64,000 bases of DNA. Source: Cyclobacteriaceae bacterium. GTDB taxonomy: Bacteria > Bacteroidota > Bacteroidia > Cytophagales > Cyclobacteriaceae. Made by a program: the position numbers and the translations under genes. Shown here piece by piece: positions 9,276 to 17,537 of the stretch. Within the stretch, counting starts at the first letter, position 1. Every line of letters begins with the position of its first letter. The stretch lies in the NCBI GenBank assembly GCA_026003355.1, contig BPHC01000002.1, positions 248,001 through 312,000 on the forward strand, read 5' to 3'. The notes beneath the pieces were generated by a model. It was given only the letters and a program-made list of their open reading frames with translations. It ran no database searches and had not been told where the DNA came from.

Positions 9276-10208
9276 ATGCGAATCAGCGCTTTAGTTATAC
9301 TAACCGGTTTACTCGTGATAACGGCATGCGAAACAGTGGTATTCCCCACGCTGCCCGAAGCCGAACCTCAGCTGGTGGTAGATGCATGGGTAAACAACAA
9401 AGAGGAGCCGCAGTTTATCAAGCTTAGTTTTACCCAGCCATATTTTCAAAATACCCTTCCGCCACCTGTTTCGGGGGCTACGGTTACCATCAGCGGGTCC
9501 GACGGCTCTCTGTATCTTTTTGCTGAGTCGGATACTTTAGCCGGTACCTATGTGTGGGTGCCGGCACCGGGCGAACGGCTGGGTACAACCGGTGTATTGT
9601 ACACCCTTACTGTTGCAGCACTTGGCGAAATATTTACAGCAACAACACGTATGGGCAGGGTGCCCACAATTGACAGCATTACCTTTAGGGTGGAAGAGGG
9701 CAACCAGTTTATTGACGACCTCTACCTGGCTGAATTCTGGGCCATTGACCCGCCCGAGCCAGGCGACACATACTGGATAAAAACATGGAAAAACGGTACG
9801 CTGCTCAATAAACCTTCTGAGATTAACCTGGCTTATGATGCGGGCTTCTCGCGCGGCAGCAACTTTAACGGAGTGAATTTTATTGCCCCCATTCGCAGGG
9901 GCATTAATCCTTTCGATCAGGATGAGCAGGGAAGGTTTTTATCGCCCTATATACCTGGCGATTCGGTTTACGTTGAGTTGCATTCCCTGAGCGAGGCATC
10001 GTTCGACTTTCTTACCCAGGTGGTTTTGCAAACCGACCGGCCCGGCGGCTTTGGTGAACTGTTTGCCATACCTTTGTCGAATGTGTCATCCAATATCCAA
10101 AATACAAATCCCAACGGCACAAAGCCGCTGGGATTCTTTAATGTGGCTGCGGTTTCGGGCCGGGGCCGAAAGTTTGCCAGCCTGGATGATGTGTCAAACC
10201 TTAATTAA
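9276..10208 (+). CDS. DUF4249 family lipoprotein
   Basis: 310 aa. The signal ends in a lipobox (VITAC, Cys18), so it is probably an outer-membrane lipoprotein. The region after it (PELVVDAWVNNKEEP-like, then KLSFTQPYF) is typical of DUF4249, a beta-rich domain found beside TonB-dependent receptors. It starts 9 bases after the receptor stop codon, so the two are one transcription unit. By analogy it may act as a surface-exposed accessory to the receptor, but no biochemical role is established. It ends 2 bases before the convergent hsp20 stop. Confidence 0.85.
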   Translation: MRISALVILTGLLVITACETVVFPTLPEAEPQLVVDAWVNNKEEPQFIKLSFTQPYFQNTLPPPVSGATVTISGSDGSLYLFAESDTLAGTYVWVPAPGERLGTTGVLYTLTVAALGEIFTATTRMGRVPTIDSITFRVEEGNQFIDDLYLAEFWAIDPPEPGDTYWIKTWKNGTLLNKPSEINLAYDAGFSRGSNFNGVNFIAPIRRGINPFDQDEQGRFLSPYIPGDSVYVELHSLSEASFDFLTQVVLQTDRPGGFGELFAIPLSNVSSNIQNTNPNGTKPLGFFNVAAVSGRGRKFASLDDVSNLN

Positions 10209-10210
10209 GC

Positions 10211-10648
10211 TCACTCAACTTTTACTGACTTGCCCCGTACGCGCGCCCCTTCGGTTTTGGGCAGGGTAATATGTAAAATGCCATTCTCATATTTTGCGAT
10301 CACCTCATCGCTCTTTATGTTATCGGGCAGGGTGAACGATCTTGCAAAGTTGGTGTAGCTGTACTCTTTGCGTGTGTAGTTTTTGTCTTTTTCTTCTTTG
10401 CTGCCTTCCTTTTCGCATGCAATGGTTAGTACACCATTGTCAACCGTAATGTTGAAATCCTTTTTATCCAGGCCGGGAGCGGCCACCTCAAGCTCAAAAG
10501 CTTTTTCCTTTTCCACTATGTTTACGGAAGGAACAACCTGGATGCGCTTCATCCAACCGGAATCAAAAAACCTTTCGCTGTCGAACAAGTCAGTAAGCCA
10601 TCCTTCGTTAAAAAGCAATGGTAAGCCGGTTCGTTTAATAAGTGCCAT
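10211..10648 (-). CDS. Small heat shock protein, Hsp20/alpha-crystallin family
   Basis: 145 aa. The alpha-crystallin domain spans about residues 40-135. It shows EKAFELEVAAPGLDKKDFNITVDNGVLTI, then FTLPDNIKSDEVIAKYENGILHITLPK, where the A-x-x-x-N-G-I-L element is the family signature. The short N-terminal arm has FNEGWLTDLFDSERFFD. Proteins of this family bind unfolding clients without ATP. The start at 10648 is supported by an exact Shine-Dalgarno just upstream, which is unusual in this window. It is the last gene on the minus strand after the M14 peptidase, 90 bases apart, and probably has its own promoter. Confidence 0.95.
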   Translation of the reverse strand: MALIKRTGLPLLFNEGWLTDLFDSERFFDSGWMKRIQVVPSVNIVEKEKAFELEVAAPGLDKKDFNITVDNGVLTIACEKEGSKEEKDKNYTRKEYSYTNFARSFTLPDNIKSDEVIAKYENGILHITLPKTEGARVRGKSVKVE

Positions 10649-10651
10649 ATT

Positions 10652-10660
10652 ACCTCCTTT
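10652..10660 (-). promoter_or_regulatory. Perfect Shine-Dalgarno sequence of hsp20
   Basis: Read on the minus strand, AAAGGAGGT is followed by TAAT and then the ATG. AAGGAGGT is the exact complement of the canonical anti-Shine-Dalgarno. Spacing from GGAGG to the ATG is 5 bases. None of the other starts I inspected in this window has such a motif, in line with the rarity of Shine-Dalgarno sites in Bacteroidota. Confidence 0.7.
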
Positions 10661-10738
10661 TTATGCCGAAATTAAAAGGAAGAACCTGGCGAAACCATGA
10701 TTTGCAGCAAACAGCCGGCTGACCTTTATCAGTACATT

Positions 10739-13291
10739 TTACTCCATGGTATTACCGGGCATGGGTACATTAATTACCGGACCAAGGAACAGGGCATTTA
10801 AAAACAACTTATTTGTGCCATACCAGTAACCCCTGAAGTTGGGGTTGTCGGCAAAGAGTATCACGCGGCCTTGTCCTTCGCGGTGCATCAAAATGGCTGC
10901 CGAACGTGAAATCTTGCCCTGGTTTTGCGGGTGCAGGTAACCGCCAATGAGCGGCTTTTCTGTGTATTGTGCAACGATGGCATAAGGATTTTTACCCGGC
11001 TGCAAAAAAGTTGACCCATTCCGGTAAACCGGCAGGGTGCGGCTGGTGTAACCAAAGCCAATGGGCGAGGTTATGTCCAGATCTACCTCAAAAATGCTGC
11101 CGCCAATCTGGCGGGATCCCTCGGTAGCCCTGGCGTCTTCAAAATTCAGGCGTTTTGCCCTGTACAGGGTGTCGGCCGTAACCAGCTTATGCTGGCCGGC
11201 AAGGCCCTGTTTTATGGCCCACTCCGTGGCTGTTTTAAGGGTTATAAGCGTGCCTCCCTGCTGCAGCCAGGCTTTTATTTTGTCAATGGTTGGTTTATCG
11301 AACGCATAACTTCCGCTAACCATTATCAGCGTGGTGTAATTATGCAGGTTAATACGGTTAAAGTAGCTTACATCGGCCTTGGTAACGGGCATGCCTATAC
11401 GCTGGTCAAGCAAATGCCATACTTCTCCTGCCTCGTAAGCCGAAACGCCGGCACCAACCAGCATAAGTGGTTTAATTTTTTTTAGCGGCACCACATCGTT
11501 CGATCCCAGGTCAATGCCTTTTATGTTCAGGCCTGTTTCGGCAGATATCATTTCTGTGCGGGTTTCACGACTTACTTTTTCCAATACCTTGTTTAACACT
11601 GATGCTTCCATGTGCTGGCCGGCAACAGGTATAACCAGCGTGCCATATCCAAAATACCGGTCCTTACCGGCTATGCGGGCGGTAAAAGGCTTAAACGAAA
11701 CCTTAACGATAACATCAGCCGCCTGGAGATGGTATAGCGCCTGATGGGCCCGGTAATCGGCCAGGTCTATCAGATACGCGTATGCTCCGGGTGTAAAAGG
11801 GGGCTCGGGTTTTTCAAGTTCGCTCACCACCGGGTTGCCTTTTTCGAAAGCACCCCTGATTTCTGCGAAGGGCATATTGAAAGCATATACCAACGACCAG
11901 GTTGAGGCATCGTAAAAAACGCTGTCGGTGTAGGGAATGTCTTTTTCAAAAGCACATCTCACCATAAGATAATTTTCCTGGCTGGTGGGAACGATAAACG
12001 ACCTGCCTGCGGCAAACGTTTTGCCGGCAACGGCTAAATCTTTCTGAACGGAATAAACCTCAATGCCATGCAGCCTGAGGGTGTTTACAAAGGCATAAGT
12101 GCGCGAAATGTCGTTTGCATCGCCAAAAACATAAGCTTTCACGACCGAGGCTTTTGCCTGTGCAGCCATGGCCTGGTAAAACTGATGGCGCATTTTTATC
12201 AGTTTGTCGCGTTCGGCCAGCGATGCCCTGATGGTGGCTATCGAAGCCGTTACCTGGTTGCGTATGGTAAAGGCAAATGTAAGGGGAAGGGCACTGGTTT
12301 CCTGTATATGGCCGCGTGAGCTGGCTTGTTCAAACAAAAAGCCGGCACCTCCGTAGAAGTTAACATAACTGGAACCATAGCCCGGATAAAGTTTATCGAA
12401 AACCTCTTTGGTAAAATACTGCGACCCGATTTGGTTCATGGCCCTGGCAAAGTGTTCACCGAAAAGCGGATAGATATGTTCGTAGAGGAAAGAAGGAACA
12501 AGGGGGTTATTGGAACTGTTTTTGCCGGGATCGAAGTAGAAAGTTGAGTTGGTGCCCATTTCGTGATGGTCGGTCATGACATAAGGCCTCCACTGATGAA
12601 AAAACCTGAGGCGGTTACGGCTTTCAGGATGGATGCCCAGAAACCAGTCGCGGTTAAGGTCGAACCAGTAATGATTGGTGCGTCCGCCCGGCCATACTTC
12701 GTTATGCTCGCGGTCGGCCGGGTCGGCTACCGGCGGGTTTGCCTTATGCATGTTGGCCCAGTGCGTATGGCGGTCGCGCCCATCGGGATTATACACCGGG
12801 TCCATCAGTATTACCAGGTTGTTTAGCCAGTTCTGGGTTTCCGGGCTGTTGCTGGCCACCAGATACCATGCTGTGAGCATGGCTGCTTCCGTGCTGGAAG
12901 GCTCGTTGCCGTGAACGTTGTAGCCCAGCTGTATAACCAGGGGTTCGTGGTTAAATGCCTGCGAGGTATTTCGCTTTAAATGGTTGGTTCTTATTTCTTC
13001 CAGCCGCCCATGATTGGCAGGCGAGGTGATGATGGCTGTTATCTGCAGGCGGTGTTCATAAGTATAACCCAGTTCCTGAATAGAAATGCGGTCGCTGAGC
13101 CGGTCCAGTGTGCGGAAATATTCAATTACCTTATCGTGCCGGGTGTGGTGGCTGCCGATGGAGTAGCCCAGAAAGGTTTCGGGCGAAGGGATTTCGGGGT
13201 TAATGTTCCGGGCATCCGGAAAAAAGTATTCCGTTTGAGCCTGAAGGGAAGAGAGATAGGAAAAGAAAAGCAGGTATAATAGTTTCTTCAT
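10739..13291 (-). CDS. Secreted M14 family metallopeptidase
   Basis: 850 aa. The signal peptide (about 1-18) ends SSLQAQ. The zinc carboxypeptidase domain occupies roughly 45-360. Its first zinc ligands are His127 and Glu130 in YNVHGNEPSS. Other M14 features are DPVYNPDGRDRHTHW, FDLNRDWFLG and HHEMGTNSTFYFDPG. The C-terminal half (about 600-850) resembles the class I amidotransferase-like fold often appended to these proteins (LMVGAGVSAYEAGEVW, then IKAWLQQGGTLITLKTATEW), with no catalytic triad evident. It probably acts in the periplasm or outside the cell on peptides. A run of minus-strand genes (M20, M14, hsp20) lies here. Confidence 0.88.
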   Translation of the reverse strand: MKKLLYLLFFSYLSSLQAQTEYFFPDARNINPEIPSPETFLGYSIGSHHTRHDKVIEYFRTLDRLSDRISIQELGYTYEHRLQITAIITSPANHGRLEEIRTNHLKRNTSQAFNHEPLVIQLGYNVHGNEPSSTEAAMLTAWYLVASNSPETQNWLNNLVILMDPVYNPDGRDRHTHWANMHKANPPVADPADREHNEVWPGGRTNHYWFDLNRDWFLGIHPESRNRLRFFHQWRPYVMTDHHEMGTNSTFYFDPGKNSSNNPLVPSFLYEHIYPLFGEHFARAMNQIGSQYFTKEVFDKLYPGYGSSYVNFYGGAGFLFEQASSRGHIQETSALPLTFAFTIRNQVTASIATIRASLAERDKLIKMRHQFYQAMAAQAKASVVKAYVFGDANDISRTYAFVNTLRLHGIEVYSVQKDLAVAGKTFAAGRSFIVPTSQENYLMVRCAFEKDIPYTDSVFYDASTWSLVYAFNMPFAEIRGAFEKGNPVVSELEKPEPPFTPGAYAYLIDLADYRAHQALYHLQAADVIVKVSFKPFTARIAGKDRYFGYGTLVIPVAGQHMEASVLNKVLEKVSRETRTEMISAETGLNIKGIDLGSNDVVPLKKIKPLMLVGAGVSAYEAGEVWHLLDQRIGMPVTKADVSYFNRINLHNYTTLIMVSGSYAFDKPTIDKIKAWLQQGGTLITLKTATEWAIKQGLAGQHKLVTADTLYRAKRLNFEDARATEGSRQIGGSIFEVDLDITSPIGFGYTSRTLPVYRNGSTFLQPGKNPYAIVAQYTEKPLIGGYLHPQNQGKISRSAAILMHREGQGRVILFADNPNFRGYWYGTNKLFLNALFLGPVINVPMPGNTME

Positions 13292-13333
13292 ACAGACATT
13301 CTTTGGTTTTTAAGTATCCGGATTTTGCTGAAG

Positions 13334-14761
13334 TTAATCTTTTCCGACAGGCGGAGGGCCAGGGGGTACCATGCCGCTATACACGTGGTTGCCTTTGCGC
13401 TGTGCAAATTCCGCTTTAACGGCTTCAACCTTTTTTGGGTCTTCGTAAAGGTCGGCCATGGTCATGGCAAGTGTTTTGGCGGCATGCAACATGCCCTTAT
13501 GGCCGATGGACATTCCACCGCAGGCTACCACTGCCCATGAGTGCCACGGTGTACCGACTGGAGCGGTGGCTACACTAAGCCGCACCACGGGCACCACCCA
13601 GCTTACATCGCCCACATCGGTTGAGCCACCTCCGGCATCTTCACGGGTTTCTTCCAGGGGCTCTACCTTGCTGTGTAAACCCACCTGGGGTTTGCCGGTG
13701 GATTCCTGAATTTTTTTGGCAAAGGCTATCTCTTCATCTGTATATTGTATAGGCCCCAGGAGTTCCAGATTTTTTTGAATGTAAGATGCGCCCGTGCGGT
13801 TAACCAGTATCTCATAGATGCCCGATACCAGCGAAATTTTGTAATCCACATTCGCCATGATGGCTGCCCCTTCGGCCATCTTCTTTACCCGTTCATAAAC
13901 TTCCTGCATAACCTGCCGTTTAGGATCGCGTACCCTTACCCACAGGCGGGCGTAATCGGGCACAACGTTTACCACCTGGCCGCCATCCTGGATGTGGTAG
14001 TGAATGCGCGTAGAGGGGCGTATGTGCTCGCGGTAGTAGTTTATGCCCGTTGTGTATAATTCCAGCGCATCGCTGGCGCTGCGCCCGTTCCAGGGGTCGG
14101 CCGAAGCGTGGGCGGCCTGCCCGTAAAACTCAACAATGAAGTCAACCAGCGACAATCCGGTTTGAACGGCTGCTTTGGTTTCAGCTCCCGGGTGCCAGTC
14201 CAAACAAACATCTACATCGTTAAATAAACCGGCCCGCACCATCCACAGCTTGCCGAAAAACTTTTCCTCGGCCGGCGTGCCAAAAAATTTTATGGTTCCT
14301 TTGATTTTGCCCGAGGCAATTAGCTCTTTAACGGCCACGGCCGCTCCGAGGCTGGCTGTACCAAAAAGGTTGTGGCCGCAGCCATGTCCCGGTTTGCCCT
14401 CTTCAAGCGGTTCTTTTACCGGCACCGTTTTTTGCGAAAGTCCCGGCAAGGCATCGAATTCGCCCAGGATGCCAATTACTGGCCTGCCATTGCCATAGGT
14501 AGCCACAAAGGCGGTGGGTATTTCGGCTACACCCCTTTGAACGGTAAAGCCCATGGCTTCGGCATAATCGGCCAGGGTTTTGGCCGAGTTGTTTTCGCGG
14601 AAAGCCGTTTCGGCATAAGCCCATATTTTATTGCTTATTTCGATAAGCTGTGCCTGCTGTTTTTCGATTGATTCAATCACAGCTTTTTTATTGGCCGGAA
14701 GCTTTTGGGGCTGGGCATACAGGACCGGTGCAACAATAAGCAGAATAAATAGTGTGCGCAT
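13334..14761 (-). CDS. Secreted M20 family amidohydrolase (AbgB/HipO-like)
   Basis: 475 aa. A signal peptide (MRTLFILLIVAPVLYAQ) is followed by an M20D-type metallohydrolase. Metal-site segments are ILGEFDALPG, GHGCGHNLFGT, TPAEEKFFGK and DWHPGAE. The dimerisation domain holds GQAAHASADPWNGRSA. The late GGGSTDVGDVSW segment carries a further ligand. The family cleaves N-acyl amino acids or aminobenzoyl-glutamate-type amides. The exact substrate is unknown, and a secreted form suggests nutrient scavenging. The C-terminal tail is proline-rich (MVPPGPPPVGKD). It lies 42 bases upstream of the M14 gene on the same strand, so a shared peptide-degrading transcript is possible. Confidence 0.87.
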   Translation of the reverse strand: MRTLFILLIVAPVLYAQPQKLPANKKAVIESIEKQQAQLIEISNKIWAYAETAFRENNSAKTLADYAEAMGFTVQRGVAEIPTAFVATYGNGRPVIGILGEFDALPGLSQKTVPVKEPLEEGKPGHGCGHNLFGTASLGAAVAVKELIASGKIKGTIKFFGTPAEEKFFGKLWMVRAGLFNDVDVCLDWHPGAETKAAVQTGLSLVDFIVEFYGQAAHASADPWNGRSASDALELYTTGINYYREHIRPSTRIHYHIQDGGQVVNVVPDYARLWVRVRDPKRQVMQEVYERVKKMAEGAAIMANVDYKISLVSGIYEILVNRTGASYIQKNLELLGPIQYTDEEIAFAKKIQESTGKPQVGLHSKVEPLEETREDAGGGSTDVGDVSWVVPVVRLSVATAPVGTPWHSWAVVACGGMSIGHKGMLHAAKTLAMTMADLYEDPKKVEAVKAEFAQRKGNHVYSGMVPPGPPPVGKD

Positions 14762-14879
14762 GATTAGACGTTTTTAAACAATTTCCCAAAGAAACTAAAG
14801 ATTAGCCGATGTGCAGCAGCAGGTTATCACCATTTAAAGCCGGTTAGCACATTGGTAAATTGGTTATCTTTAAGCGCTG

Positions 14880-16991
14880 ATGACACAGATGGGCATTCAA
14901 ATTACCGGCCGGAAAAAACGCAGGAGCGCTACTGCAACGGAGGCCTCACTTCAGGATATGCTGCGGGCCTACGAACTTATGTGCACGGCCAGGCGCATGG
15001 CCGAACTTTACGATGAGCACCGTGACATTTGCAGCAAATATGTACACAGCACTTCGCGTGGCCATGAGGCTATACAGTTGGCGGCGGCTTTTCAAATAAA
15101 GCCCTGCGATTATGTTTCGTTGTATTACCGCGATGAATCGTTTTTGCTGGGGCTGGGCTTATCGCCCTATGAGCTGATGCTTCAGCTTATGGCCAAACGC
15201 GATGACCCGTTTTCGGGAGGCAGAAGTTACTATGGCCATCCTTCACTTAAGCGCCAAGGCTTTCCGGTTATTCCGCATCAAAGTTCTGCTACCGGCATGC
15301 AGGCCATACCGGCTACCGGTATGGCGCATGGCCTTTCGTACCTCGAATCGCAAAAGCTTTTAAAAGGCAGTAACAAACCCATTGTGTTGTGTTCGTTGGG
15401 CGATGGCGCAGTAACCGAGGGCGAGGTAGCCGAGGCTTTTCAGATGGCCGTACTTAAAAAACTGCCCATTGTTTATCTGGTGCAAGACAACGACTGGGGC
15501 ATATCGGCCACCGGTGCCGAAATGCGCGCCATGGATGCCTACGAGTATGCTGCAGGGTTTAAAGGCATGCACCGTATGCGCGCAGACGGTTCAGACTTTG
15601 CCGATGCCTGGCGGGTAATGGCCACAGCGCTTAGCTATGCCCGGAAAAAGCGTTCGCCCGTGCTGGTACATGCCCGTTGTCCGCTGCTGGGGCACCACAC
15701 CTCGGGTGTGCGCCGTGAATGGTACCGCGGCAGCAACCTGGCCGAACATGAGTTAAACGACCCGCTGCCCAAACTCGAAAAACACCTGCGGCAGGCTGGT
15801 GTGATTGACGAAGAGCTGCAGGATATTAAGCATGGTGCGCGCGAACGTGCCGAACAGGATTTTAGCAAGGCGCTCGCAGCGCCCGACCCGGACCCGGAAG
15901 ATTTTAACAGCCACGAGTTTGCCCCAACGCCCGTAACCGAAGAGCGGGGCAACCGCTCGCCCCGCGATGCAGAAAAGGTGGTAATGGTAGATGCCGCCCT
16001 GCATGCCGTTGAAGAGATATTGCGCAAACACCCGGAAGCCATATTTTACGGTCAGGATGTGGGGCGAAGGCTGGGAGGGGTATTTCGCGAAGCAGCCACC
16101 CTGGCACAGAAGTTTGGCGATAACCGGGTATTCAACACACCCATACAGGAAGCCTACATAGTAGGCTCTACTGCGGGCATGTGTGCCGTGGGGGTTAAAC
16201 CCATTGTGGAAATACAGTTTGCCGATTATATATGGCCCGGCATGAACCAGCTGGTGGAAGAACTTTCCAAGAGCTGCTATCTTACCAAAGGAAAATTTCC
16301 TGTTCAGTCGCTCATACGCGTACCCATTGGTGCCTACGGAGGCGGGGGACCCTACCATTCCGGAAGTGTGGAATCAACCCTGCTTACCATACGGGGTATT
16401 AAAGTGGTTTACCCTTCGAATGCAGCCGATATGAAGGGACTGCTCAAAGCTGCCTTTTACGACCCCAACCCGGTGGTAATGCTGGAGCATAAGGGCTTAT
16501 ACTGGAGCAAAGTGCCGGGCACGGCCGAAGCTAAAACGCCCGAACCCGATGAAGATTATATCATTCCACTGGGAAAGGCCCGCGTGGTGCTCGAAGCCGA
16601 TGCGGAGAAAGTAAGGCGTGAAACCACCTGCGTGGTAATAACCTATGGCATGGGTGTTTACTGGGCATTGGAGGCGGCTGCGCACTATAAGGGAAGAATA
16701 ACAGTACTGGATTTGCGTACGCTGAATCCGCTTGACTGGGATGAGGTGATACGCCAGGTACAAAAGCACAACCGGGCATTTGTTTTAACAGAAGAGCCCT
16801 TGCTTAATTCCTTTGCCGAATCGCTTGCCGGAAGAATACAGAAGGAGTGCTTTACCGCATTGGATGCCCCGGTGTGGACACTGGGTGCCGCCAACCTTCC
16901 GGCAGTACCATTAAACATTGAGCTGGAGCGCATGATGCTTCCCAATGCCGGTAAGACGCTGCAGGCGCTAACCCAATTGCTGGAATTCTGA
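14880..16991 (+). CDS. 2-oxoacid dehydrogenase E1, fused alpha and beta subunits
   Basis: 703 aa. The N-terminal half is an E1-alpha thiamine diphosphate domain (about 25-330) with the ThDP motif GDGAVTEGE...QDN. The C-terminal half is E1-beta (about 365-703), beginning near MVDAALHAVEEIL with FYGQDVG, FNTPIQEAYIVGSTAG and RVPIGAYGGGGPYHSG. A charged, proline-containing linker joins them. Such fused branched-chain or pyruvate-type E1 proteins are common in Bacteroidota. No E2 or E3 gene is nearby, so the partner subunits must be elsewhere. The 118-base divergent gap to the M20 gene should hold both promoters. A TATCTTTA box at 14865-14872 lies so close to the ATG that the mRNA might be leaderless. 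Confidence 0.92.
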   Translation: MTQMGIQITGRKKRRSATATEASLQDMLRAYELMCTARRMAELYDEHRDICSKYVHSTSRGHEAIQLAAAFQIKPCDYVSLYYRDESFLLGLGLSPYELMLQLMAKRDDPFSGGRSYYGHPSLKRQGFPVIPHQSSATGMQAIPATGMAHGLSYLESQKLLKGSNKPIVLCSLGDGAVTEGEVAEAFQMAVLKKLPIVYLVQDNDWGISATGAEMRAMDAYEYAAGFKGMHRMRADGSDFADAWRVMATALSYARKKRSPVLVHARCPLLGHHTSGVRREWYRGSNLAEHELNDPLPKLEKHLRQAGVIDEELQDIKHGARERAEQDFSKALAAPDPDPEDFNSHEFAPTPVTEERGNRSPRDAEKVVMVDAALHAVEEILRKHPEAIFYGQDVGRRLGGVFREAATLAQKFGDNRVFNTPIQEAYIVGSTAGMCAVGVKPIVEIQFADYIWPGMNQLVEELSKSCYLTKGKFPVQSLIRVPIGAYGGGGPYHSGSVESTLLTIRGIKVVYPSNAADMKGLLKAAFYDPNPVVMLEHKGLYWSKVPGTAEAKTPEPDEDYIIPLGKARVVLEADAEKVRRETTCVVITYGMGVYWALEAAAHYKGRITVLDLRTLNPLDWDEVIRQVQKHNRAFVLTEEPLLNSFAESLAGRIQKECFTALDAPVWTLGAANLPAVPLNIELERMMLPNAGKTLQALTQLLEF

Positions 16992-17016
16992 AAGGAAATT
17001 ATTTTTTACATTGTTA

Positions 17017-17511
17017 ATGGGTGCTTATACCATACCGCATCAAACCCGAATCGGCCATGTGCACCTTAAAGTGTCTGATCTTAAGCGGGCGCTTGATTTT
17101 TATTGTGGCCTCCTGGGCTTTGAGTTAATGGCCACCTACGGCAATGAGGCTGCCTTTATTTCGGCAGGCGGGTATCATCATCACATTGGTTTAAACACAT
17201 GGCATAGCCTGGGTTCACCACCTGCTCCGCGTAACGGAGTGGGACTGTACCACGTTGCCCTGCTTTATCCTTCACGTAAAGACCTGGCTGTTGCCGTAAA
17301 GAGGTTGCTGGATGCGCACTATCCGCTTACAGGGGCAGCTGATCACGGTGTTTCAGAAGCCATTTACCTGGATGATCCCGATGGAAATGGTGTGGAGTTG
17401 TACTGCGACCGCCCCAGACATGAATGGCCGCTTGATACAGACGGTCGGTTAATGATGTACACCCATCCGCTCGACCTGGAAGGGCTGTTGAATGAATTAT
17501 CGCGGGATTAA
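17017..17511 (+). CDS. VOC family protein (catechol-2,3-dioxygenase/glyoxalase-like)
   Basis: 164 aa from the ATG at 17017; a TTG two codons upstream is less likely. Two beta-alpha-beta-beta-beta modules are visible. Candidate metal ligands are His16 in IGHVHLKVSDL, the His in LYHVALLYPS and the Glu in DPDGNGVELYCDRP. The closest resemblance is to CatE-type catechol dioxygenases and related VOC proteins, but the truncated second half leaves the reaction open. It follows the E1 gene by 25 bases on the same strand, and ClC follows it by 26 bases. Confidence 0.82.
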   Translation: MGAYTIPHQTRIGHVHLKVSDLKRALDFYCGLLGFELMATYGNEAAFISAGGYHHHIGLNTWHSLGSPPAPRNGVGLYHVALLYPSRKDLAVAVKRLLDAHYPLTGAADHGVSEAIYLDDPDGNGVELYCDRPRHEWPLDTDGRLMMYTHPLDLEGLLNELSRD

Positions 17512-17537
17512 ATGCCTTTTTGCTTTAATATTGCCCT

